NCBI GenBank assembly: GCA_000585055.1
Contig: JEMX01000053.1
Span: 28,275-87,297 of the forward strand
Direction: 5' to 3'
Source of the DNA: Candidatus Accumulibacter appositus
GTDB taxonomy: Bacteria; Pseudomonadota; Gammaproteobacteria; Burkholderiales; Rhodocyclaceae
DNA length: 59,023 bases
The notes below the pieces were generated by a model. It did no database searches and was not told the origin of the DNA. It saw nothing but the letters and a program-made list of their open reading frames with translations. A program made the position numbers and the translations under genes. Shown here piece by piece: positions 30,096 through 39,689 of the stretch. The stretch's first letter is position 1. Each line of letters starts with the position of its first letter.

Positions 30096-30127
30096 TATGG
30101 CGCGTGGAGAAGGCTCCAACACCTTTC

Positions 30128-30157
30128 TTGAATTCTAAAGAATTGATGTGCTACATT
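30128..30157 (+). promoter_or_regulatory. Candidate sigma-70 promoter with palindrome, upstream of the endopeptidase gene
   Basis: TTGAAT at 30128-30133, 18-bp spacer, TACATT at 30152-30157. The perfect palindrome AATTCT-AA-AGAATT at 30131-30144 overlaps the -35 and spacer, a position suitable for an operator. The start codon is 100 bp downstream. Confidence 0.35.
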
Positions 30158-30256
30158 ACATAGCCTGTCTATCCCCTTATTTTTTCAGCCGTTGGCTCAT
30201 GGTGATGGGCTGAACGAGAATTGTTGCCAACTATCGGATCATGCAGGAGGCTTGCG

Positions 30257-31381
30257 ATGCGGATGATGCTGAAAGCAGTAGTGCTGTGGGGGGCGCTGGC
30301 GGTGGCTGCCGGTTTTGCCTCAATAGGGGCCGTGCACGCGGCGGACAAGGCCGGCAGCAAAATTGAAGTGCAGAAAAGTAAATCCCCGACGACGCAGAAG
30401 GCAAAGGCTCGACCGGTCAGCAAGGCGAGTTCGAGCCAGCGGGTCGCGCAGAAAGGCAAGGTGGCATCGCGGGTGTCGAAGGCCAAATCCACCCGCGTGG
30501 CCAAGGCGAGTCCGTCGGCGGCCCGGGTTGGCGGCAGCAAGTCTTCGCGGCCAACGCAGAAAGGGAAAAACGTGGCCCCGGCAATGGCGGGTGGCGTCGA
30601 CCTGTGGCAGGGTCAGGAGCACCTCGCGGTGCGCTCGGGTTCGGCACTGGTGATCGCGCAGGATGGCGGTGAGGCCTTGTACGAGAAGAACGCCAGGATC
30701 GTCGTTCCGATCGCATCGATCACCAAGGTCATGACGGCGATGGTCGTGCTGGACTCGATGCCCAACCTGCAGGCCCCGATTACCATTACCGACGAGGATG
30801 TTGACTACCTGAAGGGGAGCCGATCACGCTTGCAGGTAGGCTCGGTAATCACCCGTGAAATGGCACTACTGCTGGCCCTGATGTCCTCCGAAAATCGCGC
30901 CGCGAATGCCCTTGGACGTCACTATCCGGGCGGTTTGCCGGCCTTCATTGTGGCCATGAATCGCAAGGCTGCGTCGCTGGGAATGAGCAGAACGCATTTC
31001 GCGGATCCCACGGGTCTGACCAGCAACAACGTATCGACCGCCCACGATCTCGCACGGATGGTGGCTGCCGCGTATCGCTACCCCTTGATTCGCGAGTTCT
31101 CGACGACCCCTGGTGCCACCGCCGAAGTGAAAGGGCGTGAGCTCGAGTACCGCAATACCAATCAATTGGTCAAGAGCCCGACGTGGGAAATTGGCCTGTC
31201 GAAGACCGGCTACATTCAGGAAGCGGGCAAGTGTCTGGTCATGCAGGCGCGGGTCGCCGATCGGCCGGTGGTGATCGTGCTGCTTGATTCATCTGGCAAG
31301 CAGACGCGTATCGGCGATGCGAATCGTATCAAGCGTTGGATGGAGAGTGCGTCGGCATCGGGCAAGGCAACGCCCGCCTGA
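30257..31381 (+). CDS. pbpG: D-alanyl-D-alanine endopeptidase (PBP7/PbpG-like, S11 family)
   Basis: A 374-residue periplasmic serine peptidase acting on peptidoglycan cross-links. The start at 30257 follows an ideal AGGAGG six bases upstream. A signal peptide (to about GAVHA, residue 29) is followed by about 85 residues that are strongly basic and rich in Lys, Ser, Ala and Arg. The catalytic domain has all three motifs: SITK in PIASITKVMTAM, SEN in MSSENRAANAL, and KTG in LSKTGYIQEAG. The basic linker makes it longer than E. coli PBP7 (about 310) and could bind acidic wall polymers or LPS. It is alone, with its own terminator. Confidence 0.92.
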   Translation: MRMMLKAVVLWGALAVAAGFASIGAVHAADKAGSKIEVQKSKSPTTQKAKARPVSKASSSQRVAQKGKVASRVSKAKSTRVAKASPSAARVGGSKSSRPTQKGKNVAPAMAGGVDLWQGQEHLAVRSGSALVIAQDGGEALYEKNARIVVPIASITKVMTAMVVLDSMPNLQAPITITDEDVDYLKGSRSRLQVGSVITREMALLLALMSSENRAANALGRHYPGGLPAFIVAMNRKAASLGMSRTHFADPTGLTSNNVSTAHDLARMVAAAYRYPLIREFSTTPGATAEVKGRELEYRNTNQLVKSPTWEIGLSKTGYIQEAGKCLVMQARVADRPVVIVLLDSSGKQTRIGDANRIKRWMESASASGKATPA

Positions 31382-31399
31382 CTTGGGACGGCGCTCCAC

Positions 31400-31427
31400 A
31401 GCCACGGTGCGCCGTGGCTTTTTTTTT
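31400..31427 (+). terminator. Rho-independent terminator after pbpG
   Basis: AGCCACGG-TGCG-CCGTGGCT: an 8-bp perfect stem with 4-nt loop followed by at least eight T. It separates pbpG from the three-gene unit downstream. Confidence 0.93.
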
Positions 31428-31649
31428 GTCGGCGAAGCGCCGATCGGTCGCAGTTTCTGCGATCATTCCCGACCCGTGCGCTGGACGAGCGAGGGTATTG
31501 GGCACAGGTCACGCCTCAGATCTGTTGTCGGAAGCTGAGTACAGCACCTGACAGACCTCGGGGCTTTTCGCTGCCGCATGCGGCAATGATCTTCCCGCGT
31601 TCGCCGACACGCGAATTCTTGCGTAGCTTGTCTGGTAGGATGCGCCGTG

Positions 31650-32120
31650 ATGGAAAAGCTTCTTACCATTAAATTCGTGGCTTGGATTCGCCGGGCGCTA
31701 TTGCCCAGCGTGCTGGCGGCCGCTCTGCTGGCCGGGAAAGCGCACGCCCAGCCAGCCGAGCCGGTGATGGTTGCCATCGCTCACCCGGCGAGCAGCGAAG
31801 AAGCGATTCCGCGCGCATCCTTGCGCGCAATCTTTGGCATGCTTCTCCAGAAATGGCCGGGCAACACGCCCGTGAGGGTCTTTGTTCTGCGAGATGACGC
31901 CCCCGAGCATGCCACCTTCAGCAAGAGTGTGCTGCAGGTGTTTCCTCACCAATTGCGAATGGCATGGGACCGACAGGTTTTTTCGGGTCAGGGGCAATAC
32001 CCTGAACAAGTTGGTTCAATCCAGGAGATGCTCTCTCGGGTGGCGTCCACGCCAGGTGCAATGGGTTACGTCAAGGCTAGCGAGGTTGCTGACAATGTTC
32101 GTGTACTCAAAGTTCGCTAG
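31650..32120 (+). CDS. Small periplasmic PstS-like (PBP-like) protein
   Basis: A 156-residue protein with a signal peptide (ALLPSVLAAALLAGKAHA, cleavage near residue 34). The mature part (MVAIAHPAS...ASLRAIFGM...WPGNTPVRVFV...AMGYVKASEV) resembles a half-size phosphate-binding-protein-like domain. Such small PstS-like proteins are usually annotated as phosphate ABC transporter substrate-binding proteins, but no ABC genes are near. The start could also be the GTG at 31647; both follow AGGA. It overlaps the porin-like gene by 26 bp, so translation is probably coupled. The ligand is unknown. Confidence 0.8.
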   Translation: MEKLLTIKFVAWIRRALLPSVLAAALLAGKAHAQPAEPVMVAIAHPASSEEAIPRASLRAIFGMLLQKWPGNTPVRVFVLRDDAPEHATFSKSVLQVFPHQLRMAWDRQVFSGQGQYPEQVGSIQEMLSRVASTPGAMGYVKASEVADNVRVLKVR

Positions 32121-33306
32121 GGCCGTCTTTGGCATCGCTGTGATCGCGCTGTTTTCGCTCTCGCCGAGGCTGGCGTGGGCCGTTGATTTTCTGGACGGCG
32201 ATTTGCAGGTGCACGGCTTCTTTTCGCTGACCTTGGTAAACACCTCGGACAACAACTTTTTCGGGGAGAGCGACGATCAGATCAGTAATGAGTACAGCGA
32301 GGTCGGAGCGAACGCTTCGTGGCGGCTGACGCCCGACCTTCAACTGTCTGCCCAGTTGCTTTCGCACCGGGCGGGCGGCACGGATGATGGCGACGTGCGA
32401 CTCGATTATGGCCTGCTGGACTGGACCATGACTTCCAGTGAGGAGGGGCGGAGCGGCATGCGCGTGGGGCGGATCAAGACGGCTTACGGTTTGTACAACA
32501 AGACGCGCGACGTTCCTTTTACCCGACCGAGCATCATCCTGCCGCAATCGATCTACTTCGATCGAACGCGCAACTTGACGGTTTCGGCCGATGGCGTGGA
32601 GCTGTTCGTGGAGCGTTACCACGAGCATGGTTCGCTCTCTGCCAGTTTTGCCTACGGACAACCGCAGACCAATACCGAAGCGGCAACAGTGGCTCTGGTC
32701 GGGCTGAATCCGCCAGGCCATCTGGATTCGAAACTGGCGCCGGATTTTCAAGTGATGTACGAAGGCTCCGGTGGCAAGTACCGCTTTGGTTTCACCGCCC
32801 TGCATCTCGACCTGCGTTACAAACCGGGATATTCCGACCGTCTTGGCGCCGGGCGTTTCAAGCTGACGCCACTGATCTTTTCGGCCCAGTACAACGCCGA
32901 GAACTGGAGTCTGACCAGTGAGTACGCGAGTCGCCGTATCTCGGTGACCGATTTCGGCCCGTACTTCTACAACGGCGATGCGCTTGGCGAGAGTTACTAT
33001 CTGCAGGCGACCTATCGCTTGGCTCCGAAGTGGGAAGCGCTCCTGCGCTACGACGTGTACTATGCCGACAAGGGTGATCGTAATGGCAAGGATTTTGCCG
33101 CAGCCACCCGCCTACCCCCCTTTACGCGCTATGCAAAGGATTGGACCGCTGGCGTTCGCTTCGACGTCACGCCGCAGTTCATGCTCCGTGCGGAAGCGCA
33201 TCATGTCGACGGCACCGGCTTTTTGGCGGTGCAGGACAATCCAAATCCGCAGAATCTCCGTCGTTACTGGGACAGCTTCATGCTCCTCGGTTCCTTCCGG
33301 TTCTAG
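32095..33306 (+). CDS. Porin-like outer-membrane beta-barrel protein
   Basis: A 403-residue predicted outer-membrane protein. A signal peptide (FGIAVIALFSLSPRLAWA) is followed by alternating beta-strand patterns throughout (LQVHGFFSLTLVN, FRFGF-type strands, SYYLQATYRLAPKWEALLRYDVYY). It ends in Phe (MLLGSFRF), the usual BAM recognition signal. The start at 32095 lies inside the preceding gene and follows GAGG. I cannot assign a substrate. It sits between a periplasmic binding-like protein and a c-di-GMP sensor, suggesting a joint envelope function. Confidence 0.82.
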   Translation: MFVYSKFARAVFGIAVIALFSLSPRLAWAVDFLDGDLQVHGFFSLTLVNTSDNNFFGESDDQISNEYSEVGANASWRLTPDLQLSAQLLSHRAGGTDDGDVRLDYGLLDWTMTSSEEGRSGMRVGRIKTAYGLYNKTRDVPFTRPSIILPQSIYFDRTRNLTVSADGVELFVERYHEHGSLSASFAYGQPQTNTEAATVALVGLNPPGHLDSKLAPDFQVMYEGSGGKYRFGFTALHLDLRYKPGYSDRLGAGRFKLTPLIFSAQYNAENWSLTSEYASRRISVTDFGPYFYNGDALGESYYLQATYRLAPKWEALLRYDVYYADKGDRNGKDFAAATRLPPFTRYAKDWTAGVRFDVTPQFMLRAEAHHVDGTGFLAVQDNPNPQNLRRYWDSFMLLGSFRF

Positions 33307-33315
33307 CCTCTTCAA

Positions 33316-36174
33316 ATGTCAGCCCGTCGGCCACCCACGAAGGTGCGTAGCGCCTCCCGCTTCCTCAGCCTGAGGTGGAAGATCCTGTTGACCCTGGGAG
33401 GCGTGATGCTGTCGGTCAATGGTGCGCTGTCCTGGCTTCACTTCCATGACCTGACGACGCGCTTCGAAGTGCAGCGAACGGCGACCAGAGAACGTCTGGT
33501 CGCCCAGGCATTGGCGCTGCGTAGCGACTTCGGCCTTCGTTTGCAGGCGCTGGCCGGCATGCTGGCTGCTCTGGACTCAGTCGGTGTGAGCCTTTTTCAG
33601 ACGCCGGCCGGCGATGCTCTGTTGCGACAGCACTTTGATAGCTACTGGTCGGTGCTGCAACTCGATCTGGGGCTGGAGTCCCTGCAGGTCTACCCGCCAA
33701 GCGGCCCACCCTTGGCGACCTGGAGCACCAACGTGCTCGTTGAGACCAAGCCGGAGGCGCAGGTTAGCGCCGTGATCGGGCAAGAGCGAGCGATGCACTG
33801 GACGCGCTGCGGGCAGGTGTGCACACAGTTTGCTGCGGCACCGATCCTTTCGGCGGGTCGCGTTGCCGGGGCGGTGGTCCTGGGCAGTTCTTTGGCCGAT
33901 GTAGTGGTCTCTTTTCACCGCTTGTCCGGTGCCGATCTCGGGGTTCTCGTTCCTGTCGCCAAGCCGGCCGGCAAGAACGCACTGTCTGCCCTCGGCCTGC
34001 AAGTCATCGGTTTGAGCAATACGGAGCGCAACCTGCCATTGCTGCAGCAGTTGGCGGCGCTGCCGCCGCTGCGCGGTGAAAGTGTCTGGCGCCGTTTGTC
34101 CTACCAAGACCGGCAGTTCGAGTTGTCGTTTCTGACGTTGGCCGCTAGCGCTGAGGGGCAGTCCTCGGCCTTGTTGGTGGTTGTTGACGATCTCACCCAG
34201 GCGCTGGCCGATATTCGTAAGTCGGTCTGGAATCGCTTGCGGGGCGAGCTGTTGGCTTCGCTCTTATCCCTGCTGTTGTTGGCGCTGCTGGTGCATGCGC
34301 CCTTGCAGCGCATGACCCGGGCAGTGCGTGCCATTCCTCTGCTCGGGCGTAGCGCCTTTGCCGAAGCGCGGGCGAGGATTGCGCCGCGTGCGCGGCGGCT
34401 GCTCGACGACGAGATCGACAGCCTCGATGAGGCGGCGATTGCCCTGTCGCATCGGCTGGAAACGCTGGAGAGCGACGTCGCGGCGCATTCTGCCGAGATG
34501 CAGGGAATGGTGCAGAGCATCTCGGTCGAGCGCGACTTCAGCAAGAACCTGCTCGATACGGCGCAGGTGATCATCCTGACGCAGTCTACCGACGGCGAAA
34601 TTTTTACCCTGAACCGCTACGGACAGCTGCTCTCGGGTTGGGCGACGGAGGATTTGCCGGGCAAGCGCTTTTCCGAACTTGTCCGCCCGGATGGCTCCGC
34701 GGATCTGGCGATCAAGGAGGCAGTGCGGGAAATTGCCGCTGGCGAACGTCAGCACGTGCAGTTGGAATCGATTCTCGCGAGTTCGAACGGCCAACCCTAC
34801 GAGATTACCTGGAACCACTCTCGTCTTTCCGGGCCTGGCGATGCGGTGATGATTCTGTCGGTCGGAATCGACCACACGGAACGCAAGCGCGCCGAGTCGC
34901 ATGTTAGCTATCTGGCCGAGCACGATCCGCTCACCGGCCTGGTGAATCGCCAACATTTCCAGCATCAACTCGATCTGGCGCTGGCCAGCGCCCACCTTTC
35001 GGCGCGTGATGGGGCGCTGCTCTATCTCGACCTCGACAGCTTCAGGTACGTGAACGATTTGAACGGACATCAGGCAGGTGATGCGCTTCTGCGGGAGGTG
35101 GCCCACGAAGTCGGCAATGTGGCGCGCGCTAGCGATCTTCTCGGCCGCCTGGGCGGTGATGAACTGGGCATCCTGCTGCACGAATGTGATCGCCAAGGCG
35201 CTATTCTGGTGGCCGAGAAGATCAACACTCGACTCGCCGAGATCAAGTCCCCAGGCCTGGGAGCAAATCATCGTGTTTCCGCCAGCATTGGCATCGTCGC
35301 TTTTTCAGAGGCCACGATGGACGTCAAGCAGCTTCTCGCCAATGCCGACATTGCGATGTACCAGGCCAAGTCGAAGGGTGGCGCCGGCTGGCACCTCTAT
35401 TCGGAGGGCGAGGGCGTGCAGGAAAAGATGCAGAGCCGACTGTACTGGGAAGAAATGATCAATCGCTCACTGCGCGATTGCGGATTCATTGTGCACTACC
35501 AGCCGATCCTGGATATTCGTGCTCGCCAGGTCAGTCACTATGAGGCACTGGTACGCATGTGTGCAGACGACGGCTCGCCGATTGCGCCGGGTGCGTTCAT
35601 GGAAGTCGCCGAGAACAGCGGGCTGATACGCGAAATCGATCGCTATGTGATCCAAGAGGTTTTTGGCAGGATGTTGGACCTGTTTGCCGCCGGAAAGTTC
35701 TACAAGTTCTCGATCAACCTGTCGGGCGTCAGCATCAATGATCCGCGCCTGCTGGCGTTCATCCGCACTGAACTCTCGCGTAGCGCCTTGCTGCCGAGTC
35801 ATGTGGTCTTTGAAATCACCGAAACCGCGGCGGTATCGGATTTCTCGAAGGCGCGCGCCTTCATGAACGCCGTACGCGAACTTGGTTGCGCGTTTTCGCT
35901 TGACGACTTTGGCGTCGGCTTTTCGTCGTTCAATTACGTCAAGCAGTTGCCCGTGGACTATGTCAAGATTGATGGCTCGTTTGTCCGCACCCTGGTCGAT
36001 AGCCCCGATGATCAGGTGTTCGTACGGGCGCTCGCCGAGGTTGCGCGCGGCTTTGGCAAGAAGACGGTGGCCGAGTTCGTGGAAGACGAACGCGCCCTGA
36101 ACATGCTGCGCGCTTTCGGCGTGGACTACGCGCAGGGCTACTTCATCGGCAAGCCCCGCGCGGAGATTGCCTGA
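33316..36174 (+). CDS. Membrane PAS-GGDEF-EAL c-di-GMP signalling protein
   Basis: A 952-residue inner-membrane protein. Order: membrane helix (about 20-42); periplasmic sensor region (43-310, Cache-like by position); second helix (about 311-331); coiled linker; PAS (about 410-525); GGDEF (about 530-690); EAL (about 705-950). The cyclase site reads GRLGGDEL, with Leu for the final Phe, and an RxxD inhibitory I-site (RASD) lies five residues upstream. The EAL domain keeps YEALVR, the Glu in FEITET, LDDFGVGFSS, VDYVKIDGSFV and AQGYF, so phosphodiesterase activity is likely; cyclase activity is possible. It starts 9 bp after the porin-like gene, probably in one operon. Confidence 0.93.
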   Translation: MSARRPPTKVRSASRFLSLRWKILLTLGGVMLSVNGALSWLHFHDLTTRFEVQRTATRERLVAQALALRSDFGLRLQALAGMLAALDSVGVSLFQTPAGDALLRQHFDSYWSVLQLDLGLESLQVYPPSGPPLATWSTNVLVETKPEAQVSAVIGQERAMHWTRCGQVCTQFAAAPILSAGRVAGAVVLGSSLADVVVSFHRLSGADLGVLVPVAKPAGKNALSALGLQVIGLSNTERNLPLLQQLAALPPLRGESVWRRLSYQDRQFELSFLTLAASAEGQSSALLVVVDDLTQALADIRKSVWNRLRGELLASLLSLLLLALLVHAPLQRMTRAVRAIPLLGRSAFAEARARIAPRARRLLDDEIDSLDEAAIALSHRLETLESDVAAHSAEMQGMVQSISVERDFSKNLLDTAQVIILTQSTDGEIFTLNRYGQLLSGWATEDLPGKRFSELVRPDGSADLAIKEAVREIAAGERQHVQLESILASSNGQPYEITWNHSRLSGPGDAVMILSVGIDHTERKRAESHVSYLAEHDPLTGLVNRQHFQHQLDLALASAHLSARDGALLYLDLDSFRYVNDLNGHQAGDALLREVAHEVGNVARASDLLGRLGGDELGILLHECDRQGAILVAEKINTRLAEIKSPGLGANHRVSASIGIVAFSEATMDVKQLLANADIAMYQAKSKGGAGWHLYSEGEGVQEKMQSRLYWEEMINRSLRDCGFIVHYQPILDIRARQVSHYEALVRMCADDGSPIAPGAFMEVAENSGLIREIDRYVIQEVFGRMLDLFAAGKFYKFSINLSGVSINDPRLLAFIRTELSRSALLPSHVVFEITETAAVSDFSKARAFMNAVRELGCAFSLDDFGVGFSSFNYVKQLPVDYVKIDGSFVRTLVDSPDDQVFVRALAEVARGFGKKTVAEFVEDERALNMLRAFGVDYAQGYFIGKPRAEIA

Positions 36175-36244
36175 GCGGCGAGTTCGCGCACGGCTGAGGA
36201 TGGATTCGTCACCACTGCGCGCGCAGGGAGGCGTCCGGAGGCGG

Positions 36245-36253
36245 TGCTATAAT
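36245..36253 (+). promoter_or_regulatory. Extended -10 promoter of hemA
   Basis: TGCTATAAT: a perfect -10 with the TGn extension. No -35 is recognisable, which is normal for extended -10 promoters. It gives a leader of roughly 37 nt before hemA. Confidence 0.6.
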
Positions 36254-36296
36254 CGCCTGCTGACTTGCCACTCCTATTGCCTACCGTCCCCCAAGC

Positions 36297-37559
36297 ATGG
36301 CGCTGTTCACCCTTGGTATCAACCACCACACAGCACCACTCTCGGTTCGCGAGCAGATGGCGTTTCATGCCGAAAGCCTGCCCCGGGCCCTGGCTGATCT
36401 GGCCGACTGCAAACCGGTCCACGAGGCGGCGATCCTGTCGACCTGCAACCGTACCGAGCTGTACTTTGCGACCGAATTGCCCGATGCGGCGACGCAGTGG
36501 CTCGCCGACTACCATCGGTTGGCACGCCACGAGATCGCGCCTTACCTCTACACCTATCCCGAACGCGACGCCGTTCGACATGCCTTTCGGGTTGCCAGCG
36601 GGCTGGACTCGATGGTTCTCGGCGAGCCGCAGATTCTCGGCCAGATGAAGGATGCCGTCCGCGCCGCCGAAGAGGCCGGCACCCTAGGTACGACGCTGCA
36701 CAAACTCTTTCAGCACTCCTTCGCAGTGGCCAAGGAAGTGCGCTCGACGACGGCGATCGGCGCCAATGTGGTCTCCATGGCCGCTGCCGCGGTGCGCTTG
36801 GCCGAGCGCATCTTCGAACGTATCGCCGATCAGAAGATCCTCTTCATCGGCGCTGGTGAGATGATCGAACTGTGCGCCACGCATTTCTCGGCGCAGCATC
36901 CGAAGCAGGTGGTCATCGCCAACCGGACTGTCGAGCGCGGCTCGATGCTGGCGAATCGTCTGGGCGGAACAGCGATCAGGCTGGAGGATCTCGGCGAGCG
37001 CTTGTCGCAGTTCGATATCGTCGTTTCCTGTACCGCCAGCCCGTTGCCAATCCTCGGCTTGGGCATGGTCGAGCGGGCGATCAGGATTCGCCGTCATCGC
37101 CCGATGTTCATGGTCGACCTGGCCGTTCCTCGCGACATCGAGGTCGAGGTTGGTGAAATGGACGACGTTTTCTTGTACACCGTCGATGACTTGGCGCAGG
37201 TCGTTGAATCGGGTGTCGAATCGCGCCAGGCGGCGGTGGTGGACGCGGAGTCGATCATCAGCGAACGCGTCGAGGCCTTTCTGCGCTGGCTCGCCACGCG
37301 TGCTACAGTGCCGCTTATTCGTTCCCTGCGGGATGCTGCCGACCGCGCGCGCCGCCACGAGATGGAGCATGCGCTGAAGCTGCTGGCCAAGGGTGAAGAC
37401 CCGGCGCGTGTCCTCGAACGCTTCTCGCATCGTCTGACCAACAAGTTTCTGCATGCGCCGACGCAGGCCTTGAATCAGGCGGGTACTGACCAGGACGCCG
37501 TGCAGACGCTGGTCGGACGTCTCTTCCATCTCCATCCGGATTCCCGCTTCGGCGAGTAG
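36297..37559 (+). CDS. hemA: Glutamyl-tRNA reductase
   Basis: A 420-residue enzyme reducing Glu-tRNA to glutamate-1-semialdehyde, the first committed step of C5-pathway tetrapyrrole synthesis. The catalytic Cys is in [12 protein letters not shown] near residue 50; the NADPH-binding segment is [12 protein letters not shown] near 180. The C-terminal dimerisation helix follows residue 310. Length matches E. coli HemA (418). It is the first gene of the conserved hemA-prfA-prmC cluster. The family is regulated by haem-dependent proteolysis in enterics. Confidence 0.98.
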   Translation: MALFTLGINHHTAPLSVREQMAFHAESLPRALADLADCKPVHEAAILSTCNRTELYFATELPDAATQWLADYHRLARHEIAPYLYTYPERDAVRHAFRVASGLDSMVLGEPQILGQMKDAVRAAEEAGTLGTTLHKLFQHSFAVAKEVRSTTAIGANVVSMAAAAVRLAERIFERIADQKILFIGAGEMIELCATHFSAQHPKQVVIANRTVERGSMLANRLGGTAIRLEDLGERLSQFDIVVSCTASPLPILGLGMVERAIRIRRHRPMFMVDLAVPRDIEVEVGEMDDVFLYTVDDLAQVVESGVESRQAAVVDAESIISERVEAFLRWLATRATVPLIRSLRDAADRARRHEMEHALKLLAKGEDPARVLERFSHRLTNKFLHAPTQALNQAGTDQDAVQTLVGRLFHLHPDSRFGE

Positions 37560-37640
37560 CCCCGACTCCGGTAACCGACGCCAAGCCGTGAGATTCACTG
37601 GGATCTTGTTGCCGCGTGGCGCGCTTTAAGCGACTTCCTC

Positions 37641-38723
37641 ATGAACCAAAGCATTCGCGACAAACTTGAACAGCTGACCGGTCGTCTCGACGAACTTGGT
37701 CGCATGTTGGCCAGCAGCGAAACGACGCAAGACATGGACGAATTCCGCAGGCTGTCGTGCGAGTACGCTGAGATTGGCCCGGTGGTCGCTCTTTACCAGA
37801 CCTGGCGACAAGCCGAGTCCGATCTGTCGTCGGCGCTCGAGATGCTCGCCGATCCGGAAATGAAGGAATTGGCCGAAGCGGAAGTCACTGCCGTCAAGGA
37901 GCGCCTGCCGCAGATCGAGGAGGACCTGCAGAAACGATTGCTGCCCAAGGATGCCAACGACGATCGCAACGTCTTTCTCGAGGTGCGCGCGGGTACTGGT
38001 GGTGAGGAATCGGCGCTCTTTGCCGGCAACCTCTTTCGCATGTATACGCGTTATGCCGAACGCCAGCGCTGGCAGGTCGAAGTCATTTCGGCCAGCGTTT
38101 CGGACCTCGGTGGCTATCGCGAGGTGATCGCGCGAATCATCGGTAACGGCGTTTACTCGCGCTTGAAGTTCGAGTCCGGCGCTCATCGCGTGCAGCGCGT
38201 GCCGGACACCGAAACGCAGGGGCGCATTCACACTTCGGCGTGCACGGTGGCGGTGATGCCCGAGGCCGATGCGCTGGAAGAAGTGCAGATCAACTCGGCC
38301 GATCTTCGCATCGACACCTACCGCGCGTCGGGTGCCGGTGGACAGCACATCAACAAGACGGATTCTGCCGTGCGGATTACCCACCTGCCGACGGGGATTG
38401 TCGTCGAATGCCAGGATGATCGCTCGCAACACAAGAACAAGGCGCAGGCCTTGTCGGTCCTCGCGGCGCGTATCCGCGACGTGCAGGAGCGTGAGCAGCA
38501 CGCGAACATTGCCTCGACACGTAGGGATTTGGTCGGCAGTGGTGACCGCTCGGAGCGCATTCGCACCTACAATTTTCCGCAGGGTCGAGTCACCGACCAC
38601 CGCATCAACCTGACTTTGTACAAGATCGAAGCGATCATGGACGGGGATATCGACGAATTGCTGGCTGCGCTGGTCGCGGAATATCAGGCAGATCAGCTGG
38701 CGATGCTCGCCGAGAGCGAGTGA
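37641..38723 (+). CDS. prfA: Peptide chain release factor 1
   Basis: A 360-residue translation termination factor for UAA and UAG. The GGQ-loop region reads [18 protein letters not shown] near residue 233. The codon-recognition motif is [14 protein letters not shown], containing the P-x-T (PDT) element of RF1. Length equals E. coli RF1. The glutamine of GGQ is methylated by the product of the next gene, prmC. Confidence 0.98.
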   Translation: MNQSIRDKLEQLTGRLDELGRMLASSETTQDMDEFRRLSCEYAEIGPVVALYQTWRQAESDLSSALEMLADPEMKELAEAEVTAVKERLPQIEEDLQKRLLPKDANDDRNVFLEVRAGTGGEESALFAGNLFRMYTRYAERQRWQVEVISASVSDLGGYREVIARIIGNGVYSRLKFESGAHRVQRVPDTETQGRIHTSACTVAVMPEADALEEVQINSADLRIDTYRASGAGGQHINKTDSAVRITHLPTGIVVECQDDRSQHKNKAQALSVLAARIRDVQEREQHANIASTRRDLVGSGDRSERIRTYNFPQGRVTDHRINLTLYKIEAIMDGDIDELLAALVAEYQADQLAMLAESE

Positions 38724-38781
38724 GGCCTTCCCGTGAACGTCGCGTGCGACTGAGCTACCCCTGCGCCAACCGCCAATCGCG

Positions 38782-39615
38782 ATGACCACCATGACGGTTG
38801 ACGCTGCCTGGCGTTTTGCCCGCCAGCGCATCGCTCGCCTTGATGCGCGTCTGCTGCTTGAGCAGGTGATGGTCTGCACTCACGCCGATCTGATCGCCCA
38901 CCCGACGCGGATGCTCTGCGCCGACCAGTTCGCCAGGCTCGATGCCTTGGTCAGTCGCCGTGCGGAAGGCGAGCCACTGGCCTATCTGCTGGGCAGCGCG
39001 GAGTTCTACGGCCTGGAGTTTGCCGTCACGCCAGCAGTGCTGATTCCTCGTCCGGAGACGGAACTCCTGGTCGACCTGGCAATCGAACGGCTGCAGTCGT
39101 CGTCTTGCGCGCGGATACTTGATCTTGGAACGGGATCCGGTGTTCTGGCGGTTACCCTGGCCCGGCAATGCCGGGGAGCGTCGGTCACGGCGGTTGACCT
39201 TTCGTCGGCAGCACTCGCCGTGGCCAGCACCAATGCTGCAAGGCATGCGGTGGAGGTCAGTTTTCTTCTTGGTCATTGGTACGCGCCACTCGGTGATAAC
39301 CGTTTCGATCTGATCGTCGCCAACCCGCCCTATGTCGCGCACGCGGATCCGCATTTGCAGCACAATGGTCTGCCTTTCGAACCACGCATGGCGCTGACAG
39401 ACGGTGTGGTTGGTGGCGACGGTCTGGCTTGCCTGCGTGCGATCATTGGCGGAGCCGGAGCGCGTCTGCGACCAGGCGGCTGGCTGCTGGTGGAGCACGG
39501 CTACGATCAGGCCGCTGCGGTGCGGCAAATGCTGGCTCAGCAAGGGCTGCTCGAACTCGATTCATGGTGTGATCTGGCGGGCATTGAACGCGTCAGTGGC
39601 GGCCGACTCGATTGA
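38782..39615 (+). CDS. prmC: Release factor glutamine N5-methyltransferase
   Basis: A 277-residue SAM-dependent methyltransferase that modifies the GGQ glutamine of RF1 and RF2. SAM-binding motif I is ILDLGTGSGVLAV near residue 113; the catalytic NPPY motif is in IVANPPYVAHAD near 180. The N-terminal helical domain ends with the usual PRPETELLVD. Length matches E. coli PrmC (277). It lies 58 bp after prfA. Confidence 0.97.
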   Translation: MTTMTVDAAWRFARQRIARLDARLLLEQVMVCTHADLIAHPTRMLCADQFARLDALVSRRAEGEPLAYLLGSAEFYGLEFAVTPAVLIPRPETELLVDLAIERLQSSSCARILDLGTGSGVLAVTLARQCRGASVTAVDLSSAALAVASTNAARHAVEVSFLLGHWYAPLGDNRFDLIVANPPYVAHADPHLQHNGLPFEPRMALTDGVVGGDGLACLRAIIGGAGARLRPGGWLLVEHGYDQAAAVRQMLAQQGLLELDSWCDLAGIERVSGGRLD

Positions 39616-39641
39616 CGGTGGATGCCGCCAGCCGCTACACT
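39612..39641 (+). promoter_or_regulatory. Candidate sigma-70 promoter of grxD
   Basis: TTGACG at 39612-39617, 18-bp spacer, TACACT at 39636-39641. It starts at the very end of prmC and would give a leader of about 42 nt. Confidence 0.5.
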
Positions 39642-39689
39642 GCTCTGTTGATTGTTTTTCATAATGACTAGTCACTACGAGGTTTTACG

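Noticed and set aside
34264..35271. 335-codon minus frame opposite the GGDEF region
   Set aside because: It has no domain signature, while the plus frame has PAS and GGDEF motifs.
37626..38879. 417-codon minus frame opposite prfA
   Set aside because: RF1 on the plus strand is complete with its GGQ motif; this is an antisense shadow caused by high GC.
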